Under the pieces are notes generated by a model, which worked only from the letters and a program-made list of their open reading frames with translations, had not been told where the DNA came from and ran no database searches. A stretch of DNA of 64,000 bases from Flaviflagellibacter rhizophilus (lineage in GTDB: Bacteria; Pseudomonadota; Alphaproteobacteria; Rhizobiales; Methylopilaceae), in the NCBI RefSeq assembly GCF_033898525.1, contig NZ_JAXAFJ010000002.1, forward strand, positions 248,001 to 312,000, read 5' to 3'. Of the stretch, positions 1 to 7,850 are shown piece by piece. The translations under genes were made by a program, and so were the position numbers. Every line of letters begins with the position of its first letter. Positions within the stretch are counted from its first letter, which is position 1.

Positions 1-34
1 GAAACGGCGGCGCATCGTGCGCCGCCGCTGATTT
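1..34 (-). terminator. Hairpin terminator of the GlsB-like gene
   Basis: A perfect 10-bp stem (5-14 with 18-27) closed by a 3-nt loop lies just after the stop codon of the minus-strand gene at 43-303. On the minus strand the stem is followed by a short T run (GTTTC). This fits a weak intrinsic terminator. Confidence 0.6.
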
Positions 35-42
35 GACTGGAG

Positions 43-303
43 TCAGGCGGCCCTGCGTCCGCGGATCATCCCGACGATGAACAGCAGGATGATCGCGCCG
101 ATCGTCGAGACGATGAGGCTTTCGATCCAGCCGGAATAGCTGATCCCCAACACGCTCATGGCGATGAAGCGGCCCACCACGGCGCCGATCAGTCCGCAGA
201 TGAGGTTCATGAACAGCCCGTGATTGCGGCTCGTGACCTTTTCCGCAATCCAGCCCGCCAAGATACCGATGATGATCGTCGCGATCCAACCCACGCCTTC
301 CAT
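43..303 (-). CDS. GlsB/YeaQ/YmgE-family small membrane protein
   Basis: This encodes an 86-residue, Gly-rich inner-membrane protein of the transglycosylase-associated (GlsB/YeaQ/YmgE) family, linked to stress responses but of unknown biochemical role. Three hydrophobic segments are visible at about residues 5-20, 31-52 and 60-79, with the family pattern GxLAGWIAEK near the N-terminus and a basic tail (RGRRAA). The ATG at 303 was chosen because GAGCAGGAGG lies just upstream; the open frame extends further (to 420), but that part is not membrane-like and has no ribosome site. It diverges from the DUF326 gene at 438. Family assignment is confident; function is not. Confidence 0.85.
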   Translation of the reverse strand: MEGVGWIATIIIGILAGWIAEKVTSRNHGLFMNLICGLIGAVVGRFIAMSVLGISYSGWIESLIVSTIGAIILLFIVGMIRGRRAA

Positions 304-437
304 GAATGCCTCCTGCTCAATGGAACGTCCTGAGCCACTAACGCACGATGCCCGAAACGGATGCATGACAGCGCGAAGAAAGAGGAACGACCGCGCTGGC
401 GCATGGTTTTCCAGTAGCAACGACAGGAGGATTGCTC

Positions 438-770
438 ATGCACCACACGGACGCCGCGATGCAGGCCTGCATCGACAACTGCCTGAAGTGCTATTCCGTC
501 TGCACCGGCATTGCGATGAACCATTGCCTGGAGGCGGGTGGCAAGCACACCGAACCGGCTCACTTCAAGCTGATGATGGCCTGCGCGGAAATGTGCCGCA
601 CATCGGCGCACTTCATGCTCATCGGCACCCCGCACCACAAGCACACCTGCCGCGAATGCGCGGAGATATGCCGCGAATGCGCCGAGGACTGCGAGCACGT
701 CGGCGATATGGACGAGTGCGTGAGGGCTTGCCGCGCCTGCGCGGAAAGCTGCGAGAAGATGGCGGCGTGA
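438..770 (+). CDS. Four-helix-bundle copper-binding protein (DUF326)
   Basis: This encodes a 110-residue Cys-rich protein of the DUF326 family, whose structurally known members (Csp-type copper storage proteins) are four-helix bundles that hold many Cu(I) ions in the core. I count 16 cysteines plus several His and Met, arranged as CxxxC and CxxC repeats along helices (for example CRECAEICRECAEDC near residues 72-86). There is no signal peptide, so a cytosolic copper store or buffer is expected. The start is the ATG at 438, 7 nt after a perfect AGGAGG (425-430); a TTG at 432 is too close to that site. It is convergent with lpd. The metal is inferred from family, not shown here. Confidence 0.85.
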   Translation: MHHTDAAMQACIDNCLKCYSVCTGIAMNHCLEAGGKHTEPAHFKLMMACAEMCRTSAHFMLIGTPHHKHTCRECAEICRECAEDCEHVGDMDECVRACRACAESCEKMAA

Positions 771-779
771 GCCGCATGC

Positions 780-810
780 CCGGTTCCGGCGGAAGGTCCG
801 CCGGGACCGG
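780..810. terminator. Long hairpin between convergent DUF326 and lpd genes
   Basis: A 14-bp stem with one G-T wobble (780-793 with 797-810) and a 3-nt loop fills the 46-bp gap between two convergent genes. No long T run follows on either strand, so it may stop transcription weakly or protect 3' ends from both sides. Confidence 0.45.
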
Positions 811-816
811 CGCGGA

Positions 817-2256
817 TCACATGTGGATCACGCGTCCATACGCATCGAGAACGCTCTCGTGCATGGTCTCGGAGATCGTCGGATGCGGGAAGACGGTGTG
901 GATCAGGTCCTCTTCCGTCGTCTCGAGGTTCATCGCCACCACGAAGCCCTGGATCAGTTCCGTGACCTCCGCGCCGACCATGTGCGCGCCGATCAGTTCG
1001 CCGGTCTTCGCATCGAAGATGGTCTTCACCAGCCCGTCCGGCTCACCCAGCGCGATTGCCTTCCCGTTGCCGATGAACGGGAAGCGGCCGACCTTGATCT
1101 CGCGCCCGGCCTCCTTGGCCTTGGCCTCCGTCAGCCCCACCGACGCCACCTGCGGGTGGCAATAGGTGCAGCCGGGGATCTTGGCCTTGTCCATGGCGTG
1201 CGGGTGCAGGCCCTTGATGGCCTCCACGCAGATCACGCCCTCATGCTCGGCCTTGTGCGCCAGCATGGGCGGGCCGGCGACGTCACCGATGGCGTAGATG
1301 CCCTTCACATTGGTGGCGCCGAAACCGTCCGTCACCACGATGCCGCGCTCTGTCTTCACGCCCACGGCTTCCAGGCCAAGGTTCTCGGTGTTGCCGACCA
1401 CGCCGACCGCCGAAATCACCTTTTCGACGGTGATGGTCTCGGTCTTGCCGCCGACCTCGATGCTCGCCGTCACGCCGTCCGGCTTCTTGTCGAGTTTCAC
1501 GACCTTGGCGCCGGTCATGATCTTGATGCCCTGCTTCTCGAACTGCTTGCGGGCGATCTTGGCGATCTCCTCGTCTTCCACCGGCAGGATCTGCGGCAGC
1601 ACTTCGACGATGGTCACCTCCGCGCCCATGGTGCGGTAGAAGCTCGCGAACTCGACGCCGATGGCGCCGGAGCCCACGACCAGCAGGCTCTTCGGGAACG
1701 TCTCGGGCACCATTGCCTCGAAATAGGTCCACACCTGCTTCTTGTCGGGCTCCAGACCCGGCAGCACGCGCGGCCGCGCGCCGGTGGAGATGATGATGTG
1801 CTTCGCGGCATAGGTGCCCTGCCCCAGCGCACCCTTCGGCGCTTCTATCGGCGGTCCCTGCACGCTCTTCGTCGACGGTTTGACCTGGACTTCGCCCGGA
1901 TTCGTGATCGTGGCCTCGCCCCAGATCACCTGCACCTTGTTCTTCTTCAGCAGCCCGCCGACACCGCCGTTCAGTTGGCGCGACACGCCACGCGAACGCT
2001 CCACCACGGCCTTGATGTCGAAGCCGATGTTCGACGCGGTGAGGCCATAGTCCTTCGCGTGATTGAAGTAGTGGAACACCTCGGCGGAGCGCAGCAGCGC
2101 CTTGGTGGGAATGCAGCCCCAGTTCAGGCAGATGCCGCCGAGATGTTCTCGCTCCACGACCGCCGTCTTGAAGCCGAGCTGCGCCGCGCGGATGGCGGCC
2201 ACATAGCCGCCGGGCCCGCCGCCGATGATGATGATGTCGAACTGGGTGTCGGCCAT
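817..2256 (-). CDS. lpdA: Dihydrolipoyl dehydrogenase, E3 of pyruvate dehydrogenase
   Basis: E3 reoxidises the dihydrolipoyl groups of the pyruvate dehydrogenase complex with FAD and passes electrons to NAD+. The 479-residue protein shows the FAD-binding GGGPGG near residue 12, the redox disulfide in GGICLNWGCIPTKAL (about residues 42-56), an NAD-binding GSGAIG near residue 200 and the C-terminal catalytic dyad HPHPTISE. Length is normal for the family. The ATG at 2256 was chosen because it gives the canonical MADTQFDIIIIGGG start; an in-frame ATG at 2283 adds nine unlikely residues. It is the last gene of the pdhA-pdhB-pdhC-lpd operon, which makes it the complex-specific E3. A hairpin separates it from pdhC. 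Confidence 0.97.
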   Translation of the reverse strand: MADTQFDIIIIGGGPGGYVAAIRAAQLGFKTAVVEREHLGGICLNWGCIPTKALLRSAEVFHYFNHAKDYGLTASNIGFDIKAVVERSRGVSRQLNGGVGGLLKKNKVQVIWGEATITNPGEVQVKPSTKSVQGPPIEAPKGALGQGTYAAKHIIISTGARPRVLPGLEPDKKQVWTYFEAMVPETFPKSLLVVGSGAIGVEFASFYRTMGAEVTIVEVLPQILPVEDEEIAKIARKQFEKQGIKIMTGAKVVKLDKKPDGVTASIEVGGKTETITVEKVISAVGVVGNTENLGLEAVGVKTERGIVVTDGFGATNVKGIYAIGDVAGPPMLAHKAEHEGVICVEAIKGLHPHAMDKAKIPGCTYCHPQVASVGLTEAKAKEAGREIKVGRFPFIGNGKAIALGEPDGLVKTIFDAKTGELIGAHMVGAEVTELIQGFVVAMNLETTEEDLIHTVFPHPTISETMHESVLDAYGRVIHM

Positions 2257-2313
2257 GGTGTTTCCGTCATGCCGGGCCGGCACCCTCTTCAGGCGGTCGG
2301 CCGTGAAGGTGTG

Positions 2314-2334
2314 CGCCCGGGCAGTGCCCGGGCG
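2314..2334 (-). other. Intra-operon hairpin between pdhC and lpdA
   Basis: A perfect 9-bp GC stem (2314-2322 with 2326-2334) with a 3-nt loop lies in the 90-bp gap between pdhC and lpdA. No T run follows, so it is unlikely to be a full terminator. It could stabilise the upstream mRNA end or lower lpdA expression relative to E1/E2. Confidence 0.5.
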
Positions 2335-2346
2335 TGACTGTCGGCT

Positions 2347-3762
2347 CTAGACGACGAGGCCGAGCGGCTTCTCGACGAGGCCCTTGAAGGTCTGCATCAT
2401 CTGCGCCGACTGCGCGCCGTCCAGCACGCGGTGATCGCAGGAGATGGTGACGGTCATCTGAGTGGCGATGACGATCTGGTCTCCGCGCACCACGGCACGC
2501 TTCTCGCCGGCCGCGACCGCAAGGATGGTCGAGTGCGGCGGGTTCACCACGGCGGTGAAGTTCTTTACGCCGTACATGCCGAGATTGGAGATCGCCGTCG
2601 TGCCGCCCTGATATTCGTGCGGCTTCAGCTTCTTGTCGCGCGCCTTGCGGGCAAGGCCGGCCATCTCCTGCGAGATGGCGGACAGCGACTTCTCATGCGC
2701 GTTGCGGATGATGGGCGTAATCAGCCCGTCCGGGATGGCGACGGCCACGCCGATATCCACCACCTTGTGGACCAGCATGCCGGCCTCGGTCCACGAGGCA
2801 TTGGCCTCCGGATGGCGCTTCAGCGTGATGGCCAGGGCCTTGATGATGAAGTCGTTCACCGACAGGCGCCAAACGGGCTTGCCGTCGTCCAACGGCGCGA
2901 CGGCGTTCATCTCCTCGCGCATCTTCATCAGCGCATCGAGATCGACGTCCACGGCGAGATAGTAGTGCGGCACCACCACCTTGGACTGCTGCATCCGGCT
3001 GGCGATGGTCTTCCGCATGCCGGAATGCGGCACGACATCGTAGGTGCCGGGCTCGAACAGCGCCTTGATCTGCTCGTCGGGGATCAGCGGGAAGCCGCCC
3101 CCCGTGCTCGCTTGCGCGGCTGCGGGAGCGGCCTTTGCCGAACCCGTGGCGGGCGCGTTCTCCACGTCCGACTTCACGATGCGGCCATGCGGGCCGGAAC
3201 CCTTCATGGCCGACAGGTCCAGCCCCCGCTCCTTGGCGAGACGCCGGGCCAGCGGCGACGCAAACACACGCTCACCGGAATTGCTGCCAGCAGCAGCCTT
3301 CGCAGTGGTCACCGGCTCGGCACCCGGAACGACGCCGTAGCCCTTTTCGCCCGCAAGCGCCTGCTCATCGGCCTTTCCAGCCTGCGCGGGCTGCGAAGCG
3401 GGCTTCTGGTCGGTCTGTTTGGCGACCTGCTGCTCGGTCAGCTGTGCGGACTTCTCGTCCGCCGGCTTGATGGCTGGCTGCGCGAACCCTGCGGGCTCAT
3501 TGACGGTGCTGGCGTCCTCGCCCTCCTCAAGCATGATGGCGATGGGCTTGTTGACCGGCACATCGTTCGTGCCCTCGGGCACGAGGATCTTGCCGAGCGT
3601 ACCCTCGTCCACGGCCTCGACTTCCATCGTGGCCTTGTCGGTCTCGATCTCGGCCAGCACGTCGCCGGCCTTGACCTTGTCGCCCTCGGCCTTGAGCCAT
3701 TTGACGAGGTTGCCCTGCTCCATGGTGGGCGAGAGCGCGGGCATCAGGATGTTGATGGGCAT
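2347..3762 (-). CDS. pdhC: Pyruvate dehydrogenase E2, dihydrolipoamide acetyltransferase
   Basis: E2 forms the core of pyruvate dehydrogenase and moves the acetyl group from lipoate to CoA. The 471-residue protein has one N-terminal lipoyl domain (about 1-80, lipoylated Lys in ETDKATME), a long Ala/Pro/Gln-rich linker, a peripheral subunit-binding domain (about 165-205, FASPLARRLAKERG) and the catalytic acyltransferase domain (about 235-471) ending with the DHRVLDG active-site motif. It starts 9 nt after pdhB. The lipoyl domain is nearly the same as that on the E1-beta subunit next door, including at DNA level. Assignment as pyruvate rather than 2-oxoglutarate or branched-chain E2 rests on the neighbouring pdhA and pdhB. 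Confidence 0.97.
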   Translation of the reverse strand: MPINILMPALSPTMEQGNLVKWLKAEGDKVKAGDVLAEIETDKATMEVEAVDEGTLGKILVPEGTNDVPVNKPIAIMLEEGEDASTVNEPAGFAQPAIKPADEKSAQLTEQQVAKQTDQKPASQPAQAGKADEQALAGEKGYGVVPGAEPVTTAKAAAGSNSGERVFASPLARRLAKERGLDLSAMKGSGPHGRIVKSDVENAPATGSAKAAPAAAQASTGGGFPLIPDEQIKALFEPGTYDVVPHSGMRKTIASRMQQSKVVVPHYYLAVDVDLDALMKMREEMNAVAPLDDGKPVWRLSVNDFIIKALAITLKRHPEANASWTEAGMLVHKVVDIGVAVAIPDGLITPIIRNAHEKSLSAISQEMAGLARKARDKKLKPHEYQGGTTAISNLGMYGVKNFTAVVNPPHSTILAVAAGEKRAVVRGDQIVIATQMTVTISCDHRVLDGAQSAQMMQTFKGLVEKPLGLVV

Positions 3763-3771
3763 CGGCCTGCC

Positions 3772-5199
3772 TCAGCGATAGGAGACGGCCTTCGCCGCCT
3801 CGATGACTTCGGCGACGGACGGCAGCGCCAGCTTTTCGAGATTGGCGGCGTAGGGCATCGGCACGTCCTTGCCGGTGACGCGGAGCACCGGCGCATCGAG
3901 ATAGTCGAACGCCTTTTCCATCAGCTGCGCGACGATCTCGGAACCGACGCCGGACTGCGGCCAGCCCTCTTCGACGGTGACGCAGCGGCCGGTCTTCTTC
4001 ACCGACTCGATCACGGTCTCGATGTCCATCGGGCGGATCGTGCGAAGGTCGATGACCTCCACGTCGATGCCCTGCCCCGCCAATTCCTCGGCGGCCTTCA
4101 GCGCATAGGTCATCCCGATGGAGAAGGAGACGAACGTCACGTCCTTGCCGGCACGGGCGATGCGCGCCTTGCCAATGGGCAGCACGAAATCGTCCAGCTT
4201 CGGCACGTCGAAGCTCTGGCCGTAGAGGATCTCGTTCTCGAGGAAGATGACCGGATTGGGATCGCGGATCGCGGCCTTCAGCAGGCCCTTGAAGTCGGCG
4301 GCCGTATAGGGCGCGACAACCTTGAGGCCGGGAATCTGGCTGTACCAGGCCGTGTAGTCCTGGCTGTGCTGGGCCGCCACGCGCGCGGCTGCGCCGTTGG
4401 GGCCACGGAACACGATGGGACAGCCCATCTGGCCACCGGACATGTAGAGCGTCTTCGCCGCCGAATTGATGATCTGGTCCATCGCCTGCATGGCGAAGTT
4501 GAAGGTCATGAACTCGACAATCGGCTTCAGGCCTGTGAGAGCCGCGCCGATACCGATACCGGCAAAGGCATGCTCGGTGATCGGGGTGTCGATCACGCGG
4601 CGGTCGCCGAACTCGGCCAGCAGGCCCTGGCTGATCTTGTAGGCGCCCTGATATTCCGCGACTTCCTCGCCCATCAGGAACACGTCGCCGTCGCGCCGCA
4701 TCTCCTCGGCCATGGCGTCGCGCAGCGCCTCGCGCACCGTCTGGTGCACCATTTCGGTGCCTTCCGGCACTTCCGGGTCCGGCTGCACCTTGGGCTTGGG
4801 CGGGTTCGAGACAGCCGATTCAGCGGCGCCCGGTGCGGGAGCGGAGGCCACGACCGGCGACGGCTCGGCAGGAGCCGCTTCCAGCGGCGACGCGCTTTCC
4901 GCTGCCTTGCGGGCAGTGGCAGGATCAGCCGCGGCCTCGGCGGCCGACGCATCCTCGCCATCGGCCAGAATGACCGCGATGGGCGTGTTCACGGCCACAT
5001 CGTCGGAGCCTTCCTGCACGAGGATCTTGCCCAAAGTCCCCTCGTCCACGGCCTCGACTTCCATCGTGGCTTTGTCGGTCTCGATCTCCGCCAGCACATC
5101 GCCGGCCTTGATGGTGTCGCCTTCGCTTTTCAGCCACTTCGTCAGCTTGCCGGTTTCCATGGTCGGCGACAGCGCAGGCATGAGGACTTCGATCGGCAT
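3772..5199 (-). CDS. pdhB: Pyruvate dehydrogenase E1 beta with fused lipoyl domain
   Basis: This is the beta subunit of the heterotetrameric E1 that decarboxylates pyruvate with thiamine diphosphate. The 475-residue protein is about 140 residues longer than a plain E1-beta because it begins with a lipoyl domain (about 1-80, ETDKATME lipoylation site), followed by an Ala/Pro/Ser-rich linker (about 85-145) and the transketolase-type pyrimidine and C-terminal domains (about 150-475, starting TVREALRDAMAEEM). This fusion is typical of alphaproteobacterial pyruvate dehydrogenases. It lies 52 bp after pdhA and 9 bp before pdhC in the same operon. Confidence 0.97.
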   Translation of the reverse strand: MPIEVLMPALSPTMETGKLTKWLKSEGDTIKAGDVLAEIETDKATMEVEAVDEGTLGKILVQEGSDDVAVNTPIAVILADGEDASAAEAAADPATARKAAESASPLEAAPAEPSPVVASAPAPGAAESAVSNPPKPKVQPDPEVPEGTEMVHQTVREALRDAMAEEMRRDGDVFLMGEEVAEYQGAYKISQGLLAEFGDRRVIDTPITEHAFAGIGIGAALTGLKPIVEFMTFNFAMQAMDQIINSAAKTLYMSGGQMGCPIVFRGPNGAAARVAAQHSQDYTAWYSQIPGLKVVAPYTAADFKGLLKAAIRDPNPVIFLENEILYGQSFDVPKLDDFVLPIGKARIARAGKDVTFVSFSIGMTYALKAAEELAGQGIDVEVIDLRTIRPMDIETVIESVKKTGRCVTVEEGWPQSGVGSEIVAQLMEKAFDYLDAPVLRVTGKDVPMPYAANLEKLALPSVAEVIEAAKAVSYR

Positions 5200-5251
5200 C
5201 AGGGCAGCGTTTCCTGAAAGAGTGACGAGCGTTGCGGGACGCGTCGTGGGA

Positions 5252-6280
5252 TCAGTGCAGAATGTCGGTCCAGAGCTCGGACACGTCCGGCTCGGGATCG
5301 CTGCTGGCGAATTCAGCGGCAGCGTTGACGACGGCGCGGATGTCCTTGTCCATCGCGTTCAGCTCGTCCTCGGCCACGCCCCCCGCAAGCAGGCGCTTGC
5401 GCACCTGCTCGATGGGGTCGTGCTCCTCGCGCATCTTCTGCACTTCTTCCTTGGAGCGGTACTTGGCCGGGTCGGACATGGAGTGCCCGCGATAGCGGTA
5501 GGTCTCCATCTCGAGGATGTAGGGACCCTGGCCCGAGCGGGCATATTCCACGGCCCGCTGTGCGGCGGCGTAGGTGGCGCGCACATCCATGCCGTCCACC
5601 TTCTCGCCGGGAATGTCGAACGAGCGGCCGCGCTGCGAGAAGTCGGTGGTCGAGGACGCCCGGGTGTAGGCGGTGCCCATGCCGTAGCGGTTGTTCTCCA
5701 CCACGTAGATCACCGGCAGCTTCCAGAGCTTCGCCATGTTGAAGCTCTCATAGACCTGGCCCTGGTTGGCCGCGCCGTCGCCGAAATACGCGACCGCGAT
5801 ATTGTCCGTGCCACGATATTTGTTGGCGAAGGCCAGCCCGGTGCCGAGCGAAACCTGGGCGCCGACAATGCCGTGGCCGCCATAGAAGTGCTTCTCGCGG
5901 CTGAACATGTGCATGGAGCCGCCCTTGCCGCGCGAATAGCCGCCGCGCCGGCCGGTCAGTTCGGCCATCACGCCGTTCATGTCCATGCCGGTGGCCAGCA
6001 TGTGGCCGTGGTCGCGATAGCCGGTGATGACCTGGTCACCCTCCTTCAACGCCATCTGCATGCCGACGACGACGGCTTCCTGGCCGATATAGAGGTGGCA
6101 GAAACCGCCGATGAGGCCCATGCCGTAAAGCTGGCCCGCCTTCTCCTCGAAGCGACGGATTGCCAGCATCTCGCGCAGCGCCTTGAGTTCCTGCTCCTGC
6201 GAGAACTCGGCGATCTGCTCGAAATTGGTGCCGGACGTTTCGGCAGTATTGGCGGTCGCCTGAGCGGTGGACGCGGCCAT
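5252..6280 (-). CDS. pdhA: Pyruvate dehydrogenase E1 alpha
   Basis: This is the alpha subunit of E1, carrying the thiamine diphosphate pyrophosphate-binding site. The 342-residue protein has the ThDP motif GDGAANQGQ...ENN (about residues 180-212), preceded by GSMHMFS and HGIVGAQ, and the phosphorylation-loop-like YRYRGHSMSDP near residue 280. Length is normal. The ATG at 6280 follows AGGGAG with a 5-nt gap, better placed than the in-frame ATG at 6295. It is the first gene of the pdh operon. A perfect 15-bp palindrome lies 62-76 bp upstream of the start and may be an operator. Confidence 0.97.
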   Translation of the reverse strand: MAASTAQATANTAETSGTNFEQIAEFSQEQELKALREMLAIRRFEEKAGQLYGMGLIGGFCHLYIGQEAVVVGMQMALKEGDQVITGYRDHGHMLATGMDMNGVMAELTGRRGGYSRGKGGSMHMFSREKHFYGGHGIVGAQVSLGTGLAFANKYRGTDNIAVAYFGDGAANQGQVYESFNMAKLWKLPVIYVVENNRYGMGTAYTRASSTTDFSQRGRSFDIPGEKVDGMDVRATYAAAQRAVEYARSGQGPYILEMETYRYRGHSMSDPAKYRSKEEVQKMREEHDPIEQVRKRLLAGGVAEDELNAMDKDIRAVVNAAAEFASSDPEPDVSELWTDILH

Positions 6281-6341
6281 ACGAACTCCCTGCATGAGAC
6301 GGCGGATCCGTCCGGATCGCTTCTATTTTGCCCGGACGTTA

Positions 6342-6356
6342 GCCTAACGGTTAGGC
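6342..6356. promoter_or_regulatory. 15-bp palindrome upstream of pdhA, candidate operator
   Basis: GCCTAACGGTTAGGC is a perfect inverted repeat (7-bp arms around a central G) in the 191-bp gap between pdhA and ftsB. Its size and placement suit a dimeric transcription factor site. I do not recognise the regulator; the assignment is inference only. Confidence 0.4.
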
Positions 6357-6471
6357 AAAAGCGAGCCGCCCCGCTCTAGGCGCTTCCGCAGGGAAAGCCA
6401 AGAGAATGAGAGGGTTGAGGAGCGTCAGGGGCAGTTCTGGCATGCGTCTGACGCATGGCGCCAGCCGTGAA

Positions 6472-6807
6472 CTAGAAGGCGCTGCGCTGGAGGGAGGCGG
6501 GAATGATCAGGATGCGGTCGTTCGGGGCCATCCAGCCGAGGCTGCGTCTGGCTTCCTCGTCGAGAAGGTCGCGATCGACCGCAGAGGGTTCGAACTGGCC
6601 GACTCGCAGTTCGAGCGCCTCACGCTCCGCCACCAGCTCCTGCAGCTTGCCGTTCAGGTTCGCGATCTCCGTCTCGAAGCTGCGGTGGGCCCGCAGTCCG
6701 CGTTCGCCATGGATGCTGTGGTAGCCGAAATAGGCCACAGCACCGGCGGCGATGAGCCACAGGCTGAGATTGAAGATGAGCGAGCGGATTCGCGTGCGAA
6801 CGATCAT
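6472..6807 (-). CDS. ftsB: Septum formation initiator FtsB/DivIC
   Basis: FtsB is a bitopic inner-membrane division protein that pairs with FtsL and FtsQ and helps activate septal peptidoglycan synthesis. The 111-residue product has a short cytoplasmic N-terminus, one transmembrane helix (about 9-27), a periplasmic heptad-rich coiled coil (about 33-75) and a conserved tail ending in a LGWMAPNDRILI-like segment, all typical of alphaproteobacterial FtsB. It sits upstream of pdhA on the same strand, an arrangement common in Hyphomicrobiales, separated by 191 bp. A CtrA-like half-site pair lies 25-39 bp upstream of the start. Confidence 0.9.
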   Translation of the reverse strand: MIVRTRIRSLIFNLSLWLIAAGAVAYFGYHSIHGERGLRAHRSFETEIANLNGKLQELVAEREALELRVGQFEPSAVDRDLLDEEARRSLGWMAPNDRILIIPASLQRSAF

Positions 6808-6831
6808 GAGGACAAAGGTCCACTTGCTTGG

Positions 6832-6846
6832 TTAGCATCCGGTTAA
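6832..6846 (-). promoter_or_regulatory. CtrA-like box upstream of ftsB
   Basis: TTAG-N7-TTAA at 6832-6846 matches the alphaproteobacterial cell-cycle regulator CtrA consensus TTAA-N7-TTAA at seven of eight fixed positions. It lies 25-39 bp upstream of the ftsB ATG. Division genes are known CtrA targets, but a single near-match of this length can occur by chance. Confidence 0.25.
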
Positions 6847-7016
6847 GCGCGCTTCACAAGCGCGGGAGAATGGCCGGGCTCCGCGCAGGGCGGGCATGTT
6901 CGCTGCTGGCTTGAGTGAATGTCGAGAGCGCGTAGGATTCACCTGACGACGCACCGCTTCGGCGGCGCATGGATTCCACTCCCCTGCCCGTTGGCAACAG
7001 ACGCGGGAGGCCATCC

Positions 7017-7802
7017 ATGGCCCATAGGCAGCTTGCAGCGTGGACGGCGCTTTCTTTGCTGGCCGGCGTTCCGGCCCGTGCCGAGAACCCGAATTTGGAC
7101 GTTCAACCCGAGCCGCAGGCGATCAGCTGCGATGAGGCCGATTTTTCCGCCGACCTGCGGGAGGTCTGCGACAGCCTCGCCGAGAACCTGAGCGCGGTCA
7201 TGCAGGCCCCGTCCGGCGCCTTCACCTTCGCGCGTGTGAAGCCCAAGCCGCTGACAAGGCGCGAGCAGGTACGCACGACAGTGATCGCATCCGGCCTGGA
7301 CGCGAAGCGAGATCTGCTGAACCCCTTCGAAGGCGCGCCGGACAAGGCGGTCGGCGTGCAGGTCGTCGGCACGACGCTTCCTCTCGAACTCTCGACGCAA
7401 GTCATCCAGCCGGGTGATCCGTCGTCCGGTGACCGCTTGGCCTGGGAGCTAAAGGCAAACCCATTCCGCGGGCGCGAGGGCATCTTCGTGTCCGGCACCG
7501 CGGCAGGCAATTACGACTCGGCTGGAGGTCAGGAGACGGTCACCGCGCGGGCCGGGTATCGCAGTTCCGTTCAGATCCTCGATAATGTGCGGATTGGGTC
7601 CGAGATCGCACCGCAGCTCAACTGGACAGAGGCTGCAGCGACGGCAGCCGTAGAGCCAAAGCTGACAACCTCGGCGAGCTTCGACAGGCTTGGCGACACA
7701 GGTCTCTCGGCCACCCTGAGCGGCGATGTCGGCTACAACCTGCCGGCAGAAGGTGAGCCATCGGCCCACGGCGCTCTGCGGCTGACCTTTCGCCAGCGCT
7801 AG
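7017..7802 (+). CDS. Unrecognised exported protein
   Basis: I do not recognise this 261-residue protein. It begins with a clear signal peptide (MAHRQLAAWTALSLLAGVPARA, probable cleavage after ARA near residue 22). The mature part has two Cys about 13 residues apart (ISCDEAD and EVCDSL), a Pro/Lys-containing linker, then a Ser/Thr/Gly-rich C-terminal half with alternating polar and hydrophobic residues that ends in LRLTFRQR, compatible with beta strands. A periplasmic or outer-membrane location is inferred. The ATG at 7017 follows CGGGAGG with a good gap; an in-frame ATG at 6969 would hide the signal peptide. It is convergent with eno and shares a terminator with it. Confidence 0.75.
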   Translation: MAHRQLAAWTALSLLAGVPARAENPNLDVQPEPQAISCDEADFSADLREVCDSLAENLSAVMQAPSGAFTFARVKPKPLTRREQVRTTVIASGLDAKRDLLNPFEGAPDKAVGVQVVGTTLPLELSTQVIQPGDPSSGDRLAWELKANPFRGREGIFVSGTAAGNYDSAGGQETVTARAGYRSSVQILDNVRIGSEIAPQLNWTEAAATAAVEPKLTTSASFDRLGDTGLSATLSGDVGYNLPAEGEPSAHGALRLTFRQR

Positions 7803-7831
7803 AAAAGGCCGGGCAATCGCCCGGCCGTCTA
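7803..7831. terminator. Bidirectional terminator between eno and the exported-protein gene
   Basis: An 8-bp GC stem (7807-7814 with 7819-7826) with a 4-nt loop lies between convergent genes. It is flanked by AAAA on the left, giving a TTTT run for minus-strand eno transcripts, and by GTCTATT on the right. Confidence 0.65.
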
Positions 7832-7850
7832 TTCCCGCTGAGCGTGCTGT

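Noticed and set aside
2431..5217. A very long open frame on the plus strand opposite pdhB and pdhC
   Set aside because: It mirrors real high-GC coding sequence, is His/Arg/Gly-rich with no domain, and overlaps two certain genes. Similar mirror frames occur opposite lpdA, pyrG, sufB, PBP1A and RNase E.
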